From: AC-32 sp963765785
Lineage (GTDB): Bacteria > Actinomycetota > Thermoleophilia > Gaiellales > Gaiellaceae
Length of the DNA: 64,000 nt
Direction of reading: 5' to 3'
NCBI GenBank assembly: GCA_963765785.1
Contig: CAVXXW010000018.1
Location: forward strand, 186,001-250,000
Below the pieces are notes generated by a model. That model ran no database searches, had not been told where the DNA came from, and saw only the letters and a list, made by a program, of their open reading frames with translations. Shown piece by piece: positions 1-7,937 of this stretch. Within the stretch, counting starts at the first letter, position 1, and the number at the start of each line of letters is the position of its first letter. Position numbers and translations under genes: made by a program.

Positions 1-509
1 CCGAAGCTGTCGAGGCCGGCCGGGCTCGTCGTCGTCGAGGCGCCGTACGGCGTCGCACCGGAGCGCTGAATGCCGGTGTTCATGTAGGCCTCGTTGTCGT
101 AGCAGACGTAGAGCAGGCGGTGGCCCCGCTCGAGCGCGCCCGAGAGCGCCTGCAGGCCTATGTCGTAGGTGCCGCCGTCGCCGGCGAACACGACCACCGC
201 GACGTCGGCGTCCTGCGGGAGCCCATTCCGCCGTCGCAGCACCCGCTGGGCCGTCTCGACGCCGCTTGCCACCGCCGCCGCGTTCTCGAACGCGACGTGC
301 AGCCAGGGCACGTTCCAGGCCGTCGTCGGGAAGCGCGTCGTCGCCACCTCGAGGCAGCCGGTCGCGTTCACGACGACCGCCGGCCGGTGCAGCGAGCCGA
401 GCACTGTGCGAACCACGACGGGGATGCCGCAGCCCTGGCAGAGCGAGTGGCCGCCGTCCAGCGGCTGCACGCCGCGCTGCTCGCGGACGAGCGTCTTCAG
501 GCGGGACAC
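1..509 (-). CDS. porB: 2-oxoacid:ferredoxin oxidoreductase beta subunit (partial, cut by window edge)
   Basis: This is the thiamine-diphosphate-binding beta subunit of a pyruvate/2-oxoacid:ferredoxin oxidoreductase, which splits 2-oxoacids to acyl-CoA and CO2 while reducing ferredoxin. The visible N-terminal 169 residues start at a GTG (VSRLKTLVREQRG). They contain GHSLCQGCGIPVVVR near residue 20, typical of the beta-subunit cluster/ThDP region, and GDGGTYDIG, the ThDP/Mg-binding GDG motif. The C-terminus lies outside the window. The start overlaps the stop of the alpha subunit by 13 nt, so the two are translationally coupled. Substrate (pyruvate versus another 2-oxoacid) cannot be fixed from sequence; pyruvate is favoured by the four-subunit arrangement. 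Confidence 0.9.
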   Translation of the reverse strand, partial: MSRLKTLVREQRGVQPLDGGHSLCQGCGIPVVVRTVLGSLHRPAVVVNATGCLEVATTRFPTTAWNVPWLHVAFENAAAVASGVETAQRVLRRRNGLPQDADVAVVVFAGDGGTYDIGLQALSGALERGHRLLYVCYDNEAYMNTGIQRSGATPYGASTTTSPAGLDSF

Positions 510-1651
510 GACTCGCTCCTCAGGCCGACGTATGCGGGCGCCTCGCCCGCGACGATCTCGCGCAGGTCCTCGGGATGGAGCTCACGGCCGCCGAGGCCGT
601 AGACATGGCCGCGCAACGTCGTTCCGCTGCCATAGAGCACCGATGCCATTTCCGCGAACAGCGGCGGCGCGCCGCCGGGCGAGTCCGCGCGATCGAGCAC
701 GACGACCGTCCCGGCGTCGGCCAGCGCCTCGGCGACCGCGGCGCGCGGGAACGGCCGGAACGAGACGACCCGGAGCAGGCCGACCGGCTCGCCGTCGTCG
801 CGCAGCGCGTCGACGCCGTCCTTGGCCGTGCCGGCCGTCGAGCCCATCGCCACCACCACGGTGCCCGCGCCGTCGAGCCGGTAGCGCTCGACTGGCGCGA
901 GCGACCGGCCGGTGATCCGGGCGAGCTCCGACGCGACCTCCTCGAAGGCCGGCAGCGCCGCGTCGAGCGCAGCCACCTGGGCGCGGCGCAGCTCGAAGTA
1001 GTAGTCGGGCATCGCGAACGGGCCCTGCGTCGCCGGGCGTTCCAGGTCGAGCAGCGCGTGCGGCACGGCGTACTCGCCGACGAAGCTTCGAACGGCGTCG
1101 TCGGGGAGCAGCTCGACCGGCTCAGCCGAGTGCGTGATCGTGAAGCCGTCTTGGCAGACGAGCACCGGGAGCAGCACGTCCGGCCGCTCGGCCAGGCGCG
1201 GCGCCAGCACCGTCATGTCGTAGGCCTCCTGCGCGTTCTCGACGAAGAGCTGGACGACGCCGGAGTCGCGGATCAGCATCGAGTCCGAGTGGTCGCAGTG
1301 GATGTTGATCGGGCCCGAGAGCGCGCGGTTGCCGAGTGCCATCACGATCGGCGCCCGCATCGCGGCTGCGATGTAGACCACCTCGGCCATGAGCGCGAGG
1401 CCCTGCGACGACGTCGCCGTCATCGTGCGCGCGCCGGCGAGGGCGGATCCGATCGCCGCGCTCATCGCCGAGTGCTCCGACTCGACGTCGACCAGCTCGC
1501 CGTGCGCCTCCCCGTCCGCCACGAATTTCGCGAAACCCTGGATGATCGGCGTCTGCGGCGTGATCGGGTACACCGGCACGACGTCCGGGTCGACCTGCCG
1601 CATCGCGTGCGCGACCGCCTCGCCGCCGGTGAGCAGCTGCAGCTCAGGCAT
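497..1651 (-). CDS. porA: Pyruvate/2-oxoacid:ferredoxin oxidoreductase alpha subunit
   Basis: Alpha subunit of the four-subunit POR, 384 aa. It carries the Pyr-domain signature YPITPQTPI near residue 30, ESEHSAM near 60 and ATSSQGLALM near 85, which are hallmarks of PorA. The C-terminal half holds the transketolase-C-like region (VVAMGSTAGTAKDGVDALR). The ATG start at 1651 follows the delta subunit with an 8-nt overlap; the upstream extension of the same frame is Arg-rich shadow sequence and was rejected. The enzyme is cytoplasmic and oxygen-sensitive in most hosts. Gene order gamma-delta-alpha-beta matches classical archaeal/bacterial por operons. Confidence 0.93.
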   Translation of the reverse strand: MPELQLLTGGEAVAHAMRQVDPDVVPVYPITPQTPIIQGFAKFVADGEAHGELVDVESEHSAMSAAIGSALAGARTMTATSSQGLALMAEVVYIAAAMRAPIVMALGNRALSGPINIHCDHSDSMLIRDSGVVQLFVENAQEAYDMTVLAPRLAERPDVLLPVLVCQDGFTITHSAEPVELLPDDAVRSFVGEYAVPHALLDLERPATQGPFAMPDYYFELRRAQVAALDAALPAFEEVASELARITGRSLAPVERYRLDGAGTVVVAMGSTAGTAKDGVDALRDDGEPVGLLRVVSFRPFPRAAVAEALADAGTVVVLDRADSPGGAPPLFAEMASVLYGSGTTLRGHVYGLGGRELHPEDLREIVAGEAPAYVGLRSESCPA

Positions 1652-1925
1652 CGGGCACCATCTCGATCGCGTCTGTCGGGCACATCTCGGCGCAGATCTC
1701 ACAGCCCTTGCAGACGTCGAGGTCGAAGCCGGCGAACGTCGTGCCCTCGAGCACGACCGCCGAGTCGGGGCAATAGAGCCAGCAGAGCAGGCAGTCGACG
1801 CAGCGGGAGAGGTCGGCCTCGGGCTTGAGCCCCGTGCGCCACCCGCCGGTTCGAATGCGCTCGACCTCGGCGCGGACGACGGCGCCGCCCGGCTCGAGCT
1901 GCTGCCAGGCCTTCAGCGCAGCCAT
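1644..1925 (-). CDS. porD: POR delta subunit, 2x[4Fe-4S] ferredoxin
   Basis: Small 93-aa ferredoxin subunit that wires the ThDP site to external ferredoxin. Two cluster motifs are visible: CVDCLLCWLYCP around residue 42 and CKGCEICAEMCP around residue 72. The second has the standard CxxCxxCxxxCP spacing. Length and position are normal for PorD. The ATG at 1925 overlaps the end of the gamma subunit by 13 nt, and its stop overlaps the alpha start by 8 nt. Confidence 0.93.
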   Translation of the reverse strand: MAALKAWQQLEPGGAVVRAEVERIRTGGWRTGLKPEADLSRCVDCLLCWLYCPDSAVVLEGTTFAGFDLDVCKGCEICAEMCPTDAIEMVPDA

Positions 1926-2449
1926 GCGTGGCCCTCCTCGATCCCCGCCGCGATCGCCCGCGGGTCGGACTTGCCGGCGAGCAGGTCGCACGCCTGCTCC
2001 TCGAGCGTCTCGAGCGGCGGGTCGCCGAGGGCGGCCGCGACCGCCCCGACCATCACGACGTTCGCGAACCGCGCTCCGCTCGCGTCGGCCAGCCGGGCGG
2101 CGGGGACGCACAGCACGCGTGCCTGCGGGAGCCCGGGGGGAGGCTCCTCCGCATTCACCAGCACGAGCGTCTCCGGGCCGACGCCCTCCGCCACGCCCGC
2201 CTCGTGGGCGAGCGACGGATCGAGCACGACGACGACGTCGGGACTGACGACGGAGTCGTGCCGCCGGATGGGCCGGTCCGAGACGCGCGTGTAGGCACGC
2301 ACCGGCGCACCACGCCGCTCGGGGCCGTACTCGGGAAAGGCCTGGACGCTCTTGCCGGCGCGCAGGAACGCAAGCGCCAGCAGGTGGGCCGCGGTCTTGG
2401 CGCCCTGGCCGGCGCGCGCGTGCCAGCGGATCTCCGTCGTGGCGCTCAT
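1913..2449 (-). CDS. porG: POR gamma subunit
   Basis: Gamma subunit (178 aa) of pyruvate:ferredoxin oxidoreductase, involved in CoA binding and assembly. The N-terminus reads EIRWHARAGQGAKTAAHLL, the conserved GxGGQGxxxA-type motif of the family. PEYGPERRGAPVRAYTRVS near residue 40 is the other family hallmark. The ATG overlaps the stop of the upstream flavoprotein gene in an ATGA, so the flavoprotein and all four POR subunits appear to form one transcript. Confidence 0.93.
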   Translation of the reverse strand: MSATTEIRWHARAGQGAKTAAHLLALAFLRAGKSVQAFPEYGPERRGAPVRAYTRVSDRPIRRHDSVVSPDVVVVLDPSLAHEAGVAEGVGPETLVLVNAEEPPPGLPQARVLCVPAARLADASGARFANVVMVGAVAAALGDPPLETLEEQACDLLAGKSDPRAIAAGIEEGHAWLR

Positions 2450-3781
2450 CGCAGCGCCTCGTCGATCGCCCGCGCTGCGAGCTTGGCCTCGCTCACGGCC
2501 TGGACCGCGCTAGAGCCGCCGTTGACGGCGTCGCCGCCCGCAAAGTACCTCGGGTCGGCGGTGCGCCCGGTCGCTGAATCGACCTCGACGCGGCCCCGCG
2601 ACAGGTCGCAGTCCCTCGACCAGCTCCGCGAGCTCGTCGCGTCCGCGCTGTCCGATCGCCTTCACGGCCGTGTCGGCCGGGATCACGAACTCGCAGCCGG
2701 GCACCGGCTCGGGGCGCCGGCGCCCGCTCTCGTCCGGCTCGCCGAGCTGCATGGTCTGGCATTCGACACCGACGAGGCGGCCGCACCCGAGGAAGCGGAC
2801 CGGCGCCGCTAGCCAGCGGAAGCGGACGCCCTCCTCTTCGGCCTCCTCGACCTCGTACGGGTACGCCGGCATCTCGTCACGGGATCGGCGGTAGACGAGC
2901 GTGACGTCGCGGGCGCCGAGGCGCAGGGCCTCGCGCGCGACGTCGATCGCGGTGTTGCCGCCGCCGATCACGACCACCGAACGGCCGACGGCCGGCGGCT
3001 CGTCGGACTTGACTGCGTCGATGAACGGCAGCGAGTCCCAAACGCCGGGGAGCATGTCCCCGGGATAGCTGACCTCGGCGTCTGCACCCATCCCCACGGC
3101 CAGGAAGACGGCATCCGCGTCGGCAGTGATCGCCTCGAGCGTTGCGCGGTCGCGAACGGGATGTCCGAGCCGGAACGAGACGCCGAGCTCCTCGAGCGCG
3201 ACCGCCTCGGCCGGTAGCGGATGGCGCTGGATGCGGTACGGAGCGATCGCGTAGCGGACGAGACCGCCGACCTCCTCGCGCTCGTCGTACACGGTGACCT
3301 CGTGGCCGCGTGCCGCGAGCTCGCCTGCGCAGGCCAGGCCGGCGGGGCCGGCGCCGATCACCGCGACGTGCCTGCCGGTCAGCGGAGCGCGGTCGCGCAG
3401 CGGCCGGGCGCGAGTCAGCGACCAGTCGGCCGCGTGGCGCTGCAGTGCAGCGATCTGGATCGGCTCGCGGCCTTCGTGTTGGAGGACGCACGCGCCCTCG
3501 CAGAGCACCTCGACGGGGCAGACGCGCGCGCAGCTGGCGCCGAGCAGGTTCTCGGCGAAGATCGTGTCGGCCGCGCGCCCAGGGTCGCCGGCGGCAATCG
3601 CCGAGACGAACCCGGCCACGTCGACGCCGGCCGGGCAGGCGACGGTGCACGGTGCCGGCGCGTGCGCGCCGCCACACTCGAGACAGCGGTCGGCTTCGAC
3701 GAGCGCCTCCGCTGCCGTCAGCGCCGGCCGGAGCTCGTCGAAGACGGGCTTCCGGTTGGTCTCCTCCACCGTCGCGGCCAT
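2446..3781 (-). CDS. GltD/NfnB-like FAD-NAD(P) oxidoreductase, apparent frameshift near the 3' end
   Basis: Cytoplasmic flavoprotein related to the glutamate synthase small subunit. Starting at ATG 3781 it shows an N-terminal Fer4-like domain (CLECGG, CTVACPAGVD, CARVCPVEVLCEGAC), an FAD Rossmann motif (VAVIGAGPAGLACAGELA) and an NADPH Rossmann motif (VVVIGGGNTAIDVA). In the first gene of a POR operon it probably passes electrons between NAD(P)H and the ferredoxin pool. The reading frame breaks around 2605-2620. The expected ending (GRTADPRYFAGGDAVNGGSS) continues in the neighbouring frame down to a TGA that overlaps porG by ATGA. The total, 1336 nt, is one base over a multiple of three, so there is one extra base. 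Either the gene is recently broken or the base is an assembly error; the intact overlap favours error. Confidence 0.82.
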
Positions 3782-3912
3782 GGCCGAAATGTCGGCCCGG
3801 CGTCTAGTTGCAGCATCGGGGCGGGCGCTGAGCGGAGGGGTGGAAAACCCGCACGGGGAACGGCGAAGACACGGATGCCGCTCGTCATCGGCGAAGCGAC
3901 GATGGCGTCGAG

Positions 3913-4737
3913 ATGGCTCTGGCGATCGTCGCCCATCAGCGCGAGCCGACGAACGCGATGCTGGCCGCGCGGCTCGGCGCCGGGCTGCTCTCCCCGCGCG
4001 CGGCGCTGGCGAACCTGCTCCCGGGCGACGTGGCGCTGGCCCGAATCGACGTGTTGTCGACCCTTGACGGGGTCGAGTCCGGACTCGAGCTGCTCGAGGC
4101 GCTCGAGCGCCGCGGCATCCACGTCCTGAACCGCGCGGACGCACTGCTCGCCGTCCACGACAAGTGGCGCACGGCCACGCTCCTGCGCTCGGCCGGCGTG
4201 CCGCACCCGTGGACCGAGCACGTTCGTACGGTGGCGGAGTTGCTCGAGCTGGATCCGCCGCTCGTCGTCAAGCCTCGCTTCGGGAGCTGGGGCCGCGACG
4301 TCGTCCGCTGCCGCGACCGAACGGAGCTGCGCGCCTGGGCCGCCCGGCTGCAGGGGCGGCCGTGGTTCGCGCGCACCGGCGCGCTCGTGCAGGAGCTCCT
4401 CCCGCCGGCCGGATACGACCTGCGGCTGCTGGTGGCGCGCGGGCGGGTGTTCGGGGGCGCCGAACGCGTCGCCCAACGCGGCGAGTGGCGCACGAACGTC
4501 TCGCTCGGCGCGGCACGGCGCCACGCCGACCCGAGCGAGGAGGCGTGCGAGCTGGCGCTGAGGGCGGCCGCGGCCGTCGGGATCGACGTCGCCGGGGTCG
4601 ACCTGCTGCCTGTGGGCGGGTCCTACGTGCCGGTCGAGCTGAACGGCGCAGCGGACTTCGACGAGTCGTACTCGCTCGAGCGCGACGTCTTCGAGGAGCT
4701 GCTGGAGGCGCTCGTCTCCACGCCCGTCGGGGCCTAG
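3913..4737 (+). CDS. ATP-grasp ligase, RimK-like
   Basis: A 274-aa ATP-grasp protein resembling RimK/LysX ligases, which join a carboxylate to an amine with ATP. Visible are the ATP-binding core (DPPLVVKPRFGSWGRDVVR, near 115-135), ALVQELLPPAGYDLRLLVARG, and the C-terminal metal site VELNGAADFDES. An N-terminal pre-ATP-grasp domain of about 100 residues is present. The substrate is unknown. It is divergent from the POR operon across about 130 nt and convergent with the hemerythrin-nitroreductase gene, with which it shares a CTAG containing both stop codons. No lysine-biosynthesis carrier-protein gene is adjacent, so a LysX role is unlikely. Confidence 0.75.
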   Translation: MALAIVAHQREPTNAMLAARLGAGLLSPRAALANLLPGDVALARIDVLSTLDGVESGLELLEALERRGIHVLNRADALLAVHDKWRTATLLRSAGVPHPWTEHVRTVAELLELDPPLVVKPRFGSWGRDVVRCRDRTELRAWAARLQGRPWFARTGALVQELLPPAGYDLRLLVARGRVFGGAERVAQRGEWRTNVSLGAARRHADPSEEACELALRAAAAVGIDVAGVDLLPVGGSYVPVELNGAADFDESYSLERDVFEELLEALVSTPVGA

Positions 4738-6200
4738 GCGAGCACGTCGGCAACGTCGCGCCTGGCCGTCGCCGGCGCCGTGGACACCGGGTAGCCCAGA
4801 CGCAGCACGAGCTGCGGGACGCCTCCGTCGACCAGCTCGGCAAGCCTCGTTCGCAGCCCGGGCACCTCGACGGGCTGGTTCAGGTACGAGGAGGCCAGGT
4901 CCTCGGTCGTCGCCCGCAGCAGCACGAGCGCCAGTGCCTGTCCGACGGCGAGCCAGTCGGCCGGTGTGTCGCCGGGCGTCGTCAGCACCGCGAGCGCCGG
5001 CGAGCCCAGTGCGAGCTGCTCGTCCCTGGCAGCGCGGCCGCTGCCCCAGTCGAACCTCCGGACGACGAACGGGCCCATCGACGACGCGCTGACGCCGGCC
5101 GCCGAGGTCGGCATGCCGTCGCGCGCGTGCGAGCGGCTCGGGTGCAGCCACGAGGCGAGCTCGCGGCGGAAGCTCGGGTCGGCGGCCTGCAGGCGGTCGC
5201 CCTCGGCGACGAGACGCGCGAGCTCTGCCCTGCGCTCGTCTCCCTCGACGACGATCAGCGCGGCTCCCTCCGCGGCGGCCGCGTCGGAGAGCAGCGCCTG
5301 GAGCTCGTACGGCACCGGGTCGGGCTTGAAGCGTCCCCGGTTCGTCCGGCGCTTGCGCATCGACCAGAAATCCTGCTTCTCCTGCCGCGAAGGCTCGAGG
5401 CGATCGGTCAGCGACACGCGCGCGAGCACGTCCTCGTCCTCGGCCGACAGCAGCACCACCTCCGGCACTTCGCCTGCCTTGCGCAAGGCGGCCCGAAGGT
5501 AGCGGAGCGCCGCGCCGCAGCTGATCGTGAGCTCGCGGTCGTGCGGGTCGACGACGGGCAGCGCCCGCATGCGGTCGGCGCGGAGCTCGAGCGAGCTGCC
5601 GGCGACGCTGAAGCGCCACGGCTGGCTGTTGTGGCTCGACGGCGCCTGCACGGCGTACGGAACTGCCCACGCGAGCTTTTCGCCCGCGGCGCCGTCGAGC
5701 GGGAAGTGGTGGGGGCCGAGCTTCTCGTCCCGCTGGTCCCCATCGCCTTCGCGCTCGATCCGCGCCATCGCCGCCTGGAGGGCGTCGGCCTCGCCGCGGC
5801 CGGCAATCAGGGGCAGGTAGAAGCGCTCCTCCTTGCGGAAGTGCGCGTCGAGCAGCGTGTAGAGGGAGAGGAGCAGCTCGCGCAGGTGCGGCAGGTCGTC
5901 AGGGTCGGCACCGGCCAGCTCGCGTGCTTGCGCGCGGACGAGCTCGTGGTCGAACACCATCGGCTGGGCCGCCGCAGGATGGCGCAGCAGCCGCGCCACC
6001 GCCGGGTAGAGCACCGTCTCCTCGGCCGCCGCATGGCGGGCGAGCGGGCCTTCGAGGAAGTCGACTGCCTCGCGGATCTCGGCGCGGCGCTCGGTGCGGT
6101 CGAGCGTCTCGAGCCCGGCCGCCGCCTGTCGGAGGTGCTCGAGCCCGCGGCGCAGCCGGACGTGCTCGGCCTCGAACGGCTGCAGCTCGGCGACAGTCAT
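4734..6200 (-). CDS. Hemerythrin-nitroreductase (Acg-like) fusion protein
   Basis: A 488-aa two-domain protein. Residues 1-155 are a hemerythrin-like four-helix bundle with the full set of diiron ligands (FEAEHVRL, RHAAAEE, FDHELVR and HFRKEE, i.e. H, HxxxE, H, HxxxE). Residues 165-488 are a nitroreductase-fold domain (SSHNSQPWRFSV, FWSMRKRRTNRGRF, DWLAVGQALALVLL), closest in style to Acg-type proteins of mycobacteria. Family knowledge suggests O2/NO or redox sensing by hemerythrin joined to an FMN-binding domain; catalytic activity is unproven, and Acg homologues can sequester flavin. ATG 6200 overlaps the fhs stop as ATGA, so it is probably the second gene of an fhs operon. Confidence 0.8.
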   Translation of the reverse strand: MTVAELQPFEAEHVRLRRGLEHLRQAAAGLETLDRTERRAEIREAVDFLEGPLARHAAAEETVLYPAVARLLRHPAAAQPMVFDHELVRAQARELAGADPDDLPHLRELLLSLYTLLDAHFRKEERFYLPLIAGRGEADALQAAMARIEREGDGDQRDEKLGPHHFPLDGAAGEKLAWAVPYAVQAPSSHNSQPWRFSVAGSSLELRADRMRALPVVDPHDRELTISCGAALRYLRAALRKAGEVPEVVLLSAEDEDVLARVSLTDRLEPSRQEKQDFWSMRKRRTNRGRFKPDPVPYELQALLSDAAAAEGAALIVVEGDERRAELARLVAEGDRLQAADPSFRRELASWLHPSRSHARDGMPTSAAGVSASSMGPFVVRRFDWGSGRAARDEQLALGSPALAVLTTPGDTPADWLAVGQALALVLLRATTEDLASSYLNQPVEVPGLRTRLAELVDGGVPQLVLRLGYPVSTAPATARRDVADVLA

Positions 6201-7843
6201 CGCAGCCCCAGGATGCGGCCGTCCGGGTCGACTTCGATCCGCGACGCGGCCGGGTCGGCGGGCAGGCCGGGCATCGTCTGCATCTCGCCGCAGAGCGCGA
6301 CCACCCACCCGGCGCCGGTGTAGGCCCGGAGCTCGCGCACCGGCAGGGTGAAGCCGGTCGGCGCGTTCGTCAGGGCGGGGTCATGCGACAGCGACAGGTG
6401 CGTCTTCGCGATGCAGACCGGTAACTGTCCGAGGCCTCGCGCTTCGAGCTCCTCCGCCTGACTCGCGGCGGCGGGCGAGAGCTCGATCCCATCCGCGCCG
6501 TACGCGCGCCGGGCGACGAGCTCGAGCTTCCTCGCCAGCGGCTCCTCGTTCTCGTAGAGGAACCTCACCGGCCACTGGCGCTCAGTGACGGCGACCACGG
6601 CCTCGGCCAGTTCGGCCGCGCCCTGGCCGCCCCGGAGGAAGCCGTCGTTGACGGCTGCGCCGAATGCGCCTGCGTCGACCGCCATCCGCCGAATGGCATC
6701 GATCTCGTCTCGCGTGTCGTCCGGGTGGCGGTTCACAGCGACCACCGCATCGAGCCCGAAGTGGCGCACGATCGCGAGGTTCGCGGCGAGGTTCTCGCCG
6801 CCGCGCTCGAGCGCGCGCAGCCCGCCGTCGGGGTCGCCGCCGTGGTGCTTCAGCGCCTGGACGGTGGCGACGAGGACGACGCCGCTCGGGCGGATCCCAC
6901 CGAGGCGGCAGACGATGTCCATGAACTTCTCGAAGCCCATCTCCGCGCCGAAGCCGCCTTCGGTAACGACGTAGTCGGCGAGCTTCAGCCCGAGCCGGTC
7001 GGCGAGCAGCGAGTTGTTGCCGTGCGCGATGTTCGCGAACGGCCCCGCGTGGACGAGGGCGGGCTGCCCCTCGAGCGTCTGTACGAGGTTCGGCTTGAGC
7101 GCGTCGGTCAGCAGCGCGGCCATCGAGCCGGCGCAGCCGAGCTGCTCCGCTGTCACGGGCTCGCCGTCGACGGTGGTTCCGACGGTGATCGCGCCGAGCC
7201 GCCTCCTCAGGTCCGCGTGGTCGCGCGAGACGGCCACGATCGCCATCACCTCCGAGGCAGCCGTGATGTCGAAGCCGGTCTCGCGCGGGGCGCCGTTGAT
7301 CCTGCCGCCGAGCCCGACGACGATCTTTCGGAGGGCGCGGTCGTCCATGTCGAGACAGCGGCGCCAGGTGATCGAGTGCGGGTCGAGCCCGAGCCCGTTC
7401 CCGTGCTGCAGGTGCGACTCCACGACGGCCGCGAGCAGGTTGTTCGCCGCGCCGATCGCGTGGATATCGCCCGTGAAATGGAGGTTGATCAGCTCCATCG
7501 GCGCCAGTTGGCTGAGCCCGCCGCCGGTGCCGCCGCCCTTGATCCCGAAGACCGGCCCGAGCGACGGCTCGCGCAGCGCGAGCACGGGCCGCTCGCCGAG
7601 GTGCGCGAGGCCGTCCGCGAGCGAGATCGCGGTGGTCGTCTTGCCCTCGCCGGCCTTCGTCGGCGTAACGGAGGTGACGCAGACGAGCTTCCCGTCCGGA
7701 GCCTCGGCGAGCCGATCGAGCGCGTGGAGCTCGATCTTGGCCGCGTGGCGGCCATAGGGGGAGAGCTCCTCGGGTGCGAGTCCGAGTTCGTCCGCGAGCG
7801 CCGTGATCGGCCGCAGCTCATGGACGGGATGCTCGGTCTGCAT
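6197..7843 (-). CDS. fhs: Formate-tetrahydrofolate ligase
   Basis: Fhs makes 10-formyl-THF from formate, THF and ATP, the entry step of the folate C1 pathway and of the methyl branch of Wood-Ljungdahl. At 548 aa the length is close to the usual 555-560. The nucleotide-binding loop TPTKAGEGKTTTAISLADGL lies near residue 40-60, followed by GGGYAQ-like GGGLSQLAPMELINLHFTGD and the conserved ITWRRCLDMDDRALR. ATG 7843 was chosen because family members start just ahead of this region; the 26-residue upstream extension overlaps a hairpin and looks non-coding. It is divergent from malic enzyme and followed by the overlapping hemerythrin-nitroreductase gene. Confidence 0.96.
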   Translation of the reverse strand: MQTEHPVHELRPITALADELGLAPEELSPYGRHAAKIELHALDRLAEAPDGKLVCVTSVTPTKAGEGKTTTAISLADGLAHLGERPVLALREPSLGPVFGIKGGGTGGGLSQLAPMELINLHFTGDIHAIGAANNLLAAVVESHLQHGNGLGLDPHSITWRRCLDMDDRALRKIVVGLGGRINGAPRETGFDITAASEVMAIVAVSRDHADLRRRLGAITVGTTVDGEPVTAEQLGCAGSMAALLTDALKPNLVQTLEGQPALVHAGPFANIAHGNNSLLADRLGLKLADYVVTEGGFGAEMGFEKFMDIVCRLGGIRPSGVVLVATVQALKHHGGDPDGGLRALERGGENLAANLAIVRHFGLDAVVAVNRHPDDTRDEIDAIRRMAVDAGAFGAAVNDGFLRGGQGAAELAEAVVAVTERQWPVRFLYENEEPLARKLELVARRAYGADGIELSPAAASQAEELEARGLGQLPVCIAKTHLSLSHDPALTNAPTGFTLPVRELRAYTGAGWVVALCGEMQTMPGLPADPAASRIEVDPDGRILGLR

Positions 7844-7898
7844 GACTGCAGAGTTTGCCACCGAGGCCTGCAGGCCATCGGGAGGCCCACCGAAGGTT

Positions 7899-7917
7899 CC
7901 TGCGGGAAAGCCGCAGG
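7899..7917 (+). promoter_or_regulatory. GC-rich hairpin in the fhs/malic enzyme divergent region
   Basis: A perfect 7-bp stem (CCTGCGG / CCGCAGG) with a GAAAG loop lies between the divergent starts of fhs (7843) and malic enzyme (7938 or 7974). In either transcript it would fall in the 5' untranslated region. No known folate (ZTP or THF) riboswitch signature was recognised around it. Its role, if any, is unknown. Confidence 0.35.
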
Positions 7918-7937
7918 GCACGTTCGGCTGCGGGCGG

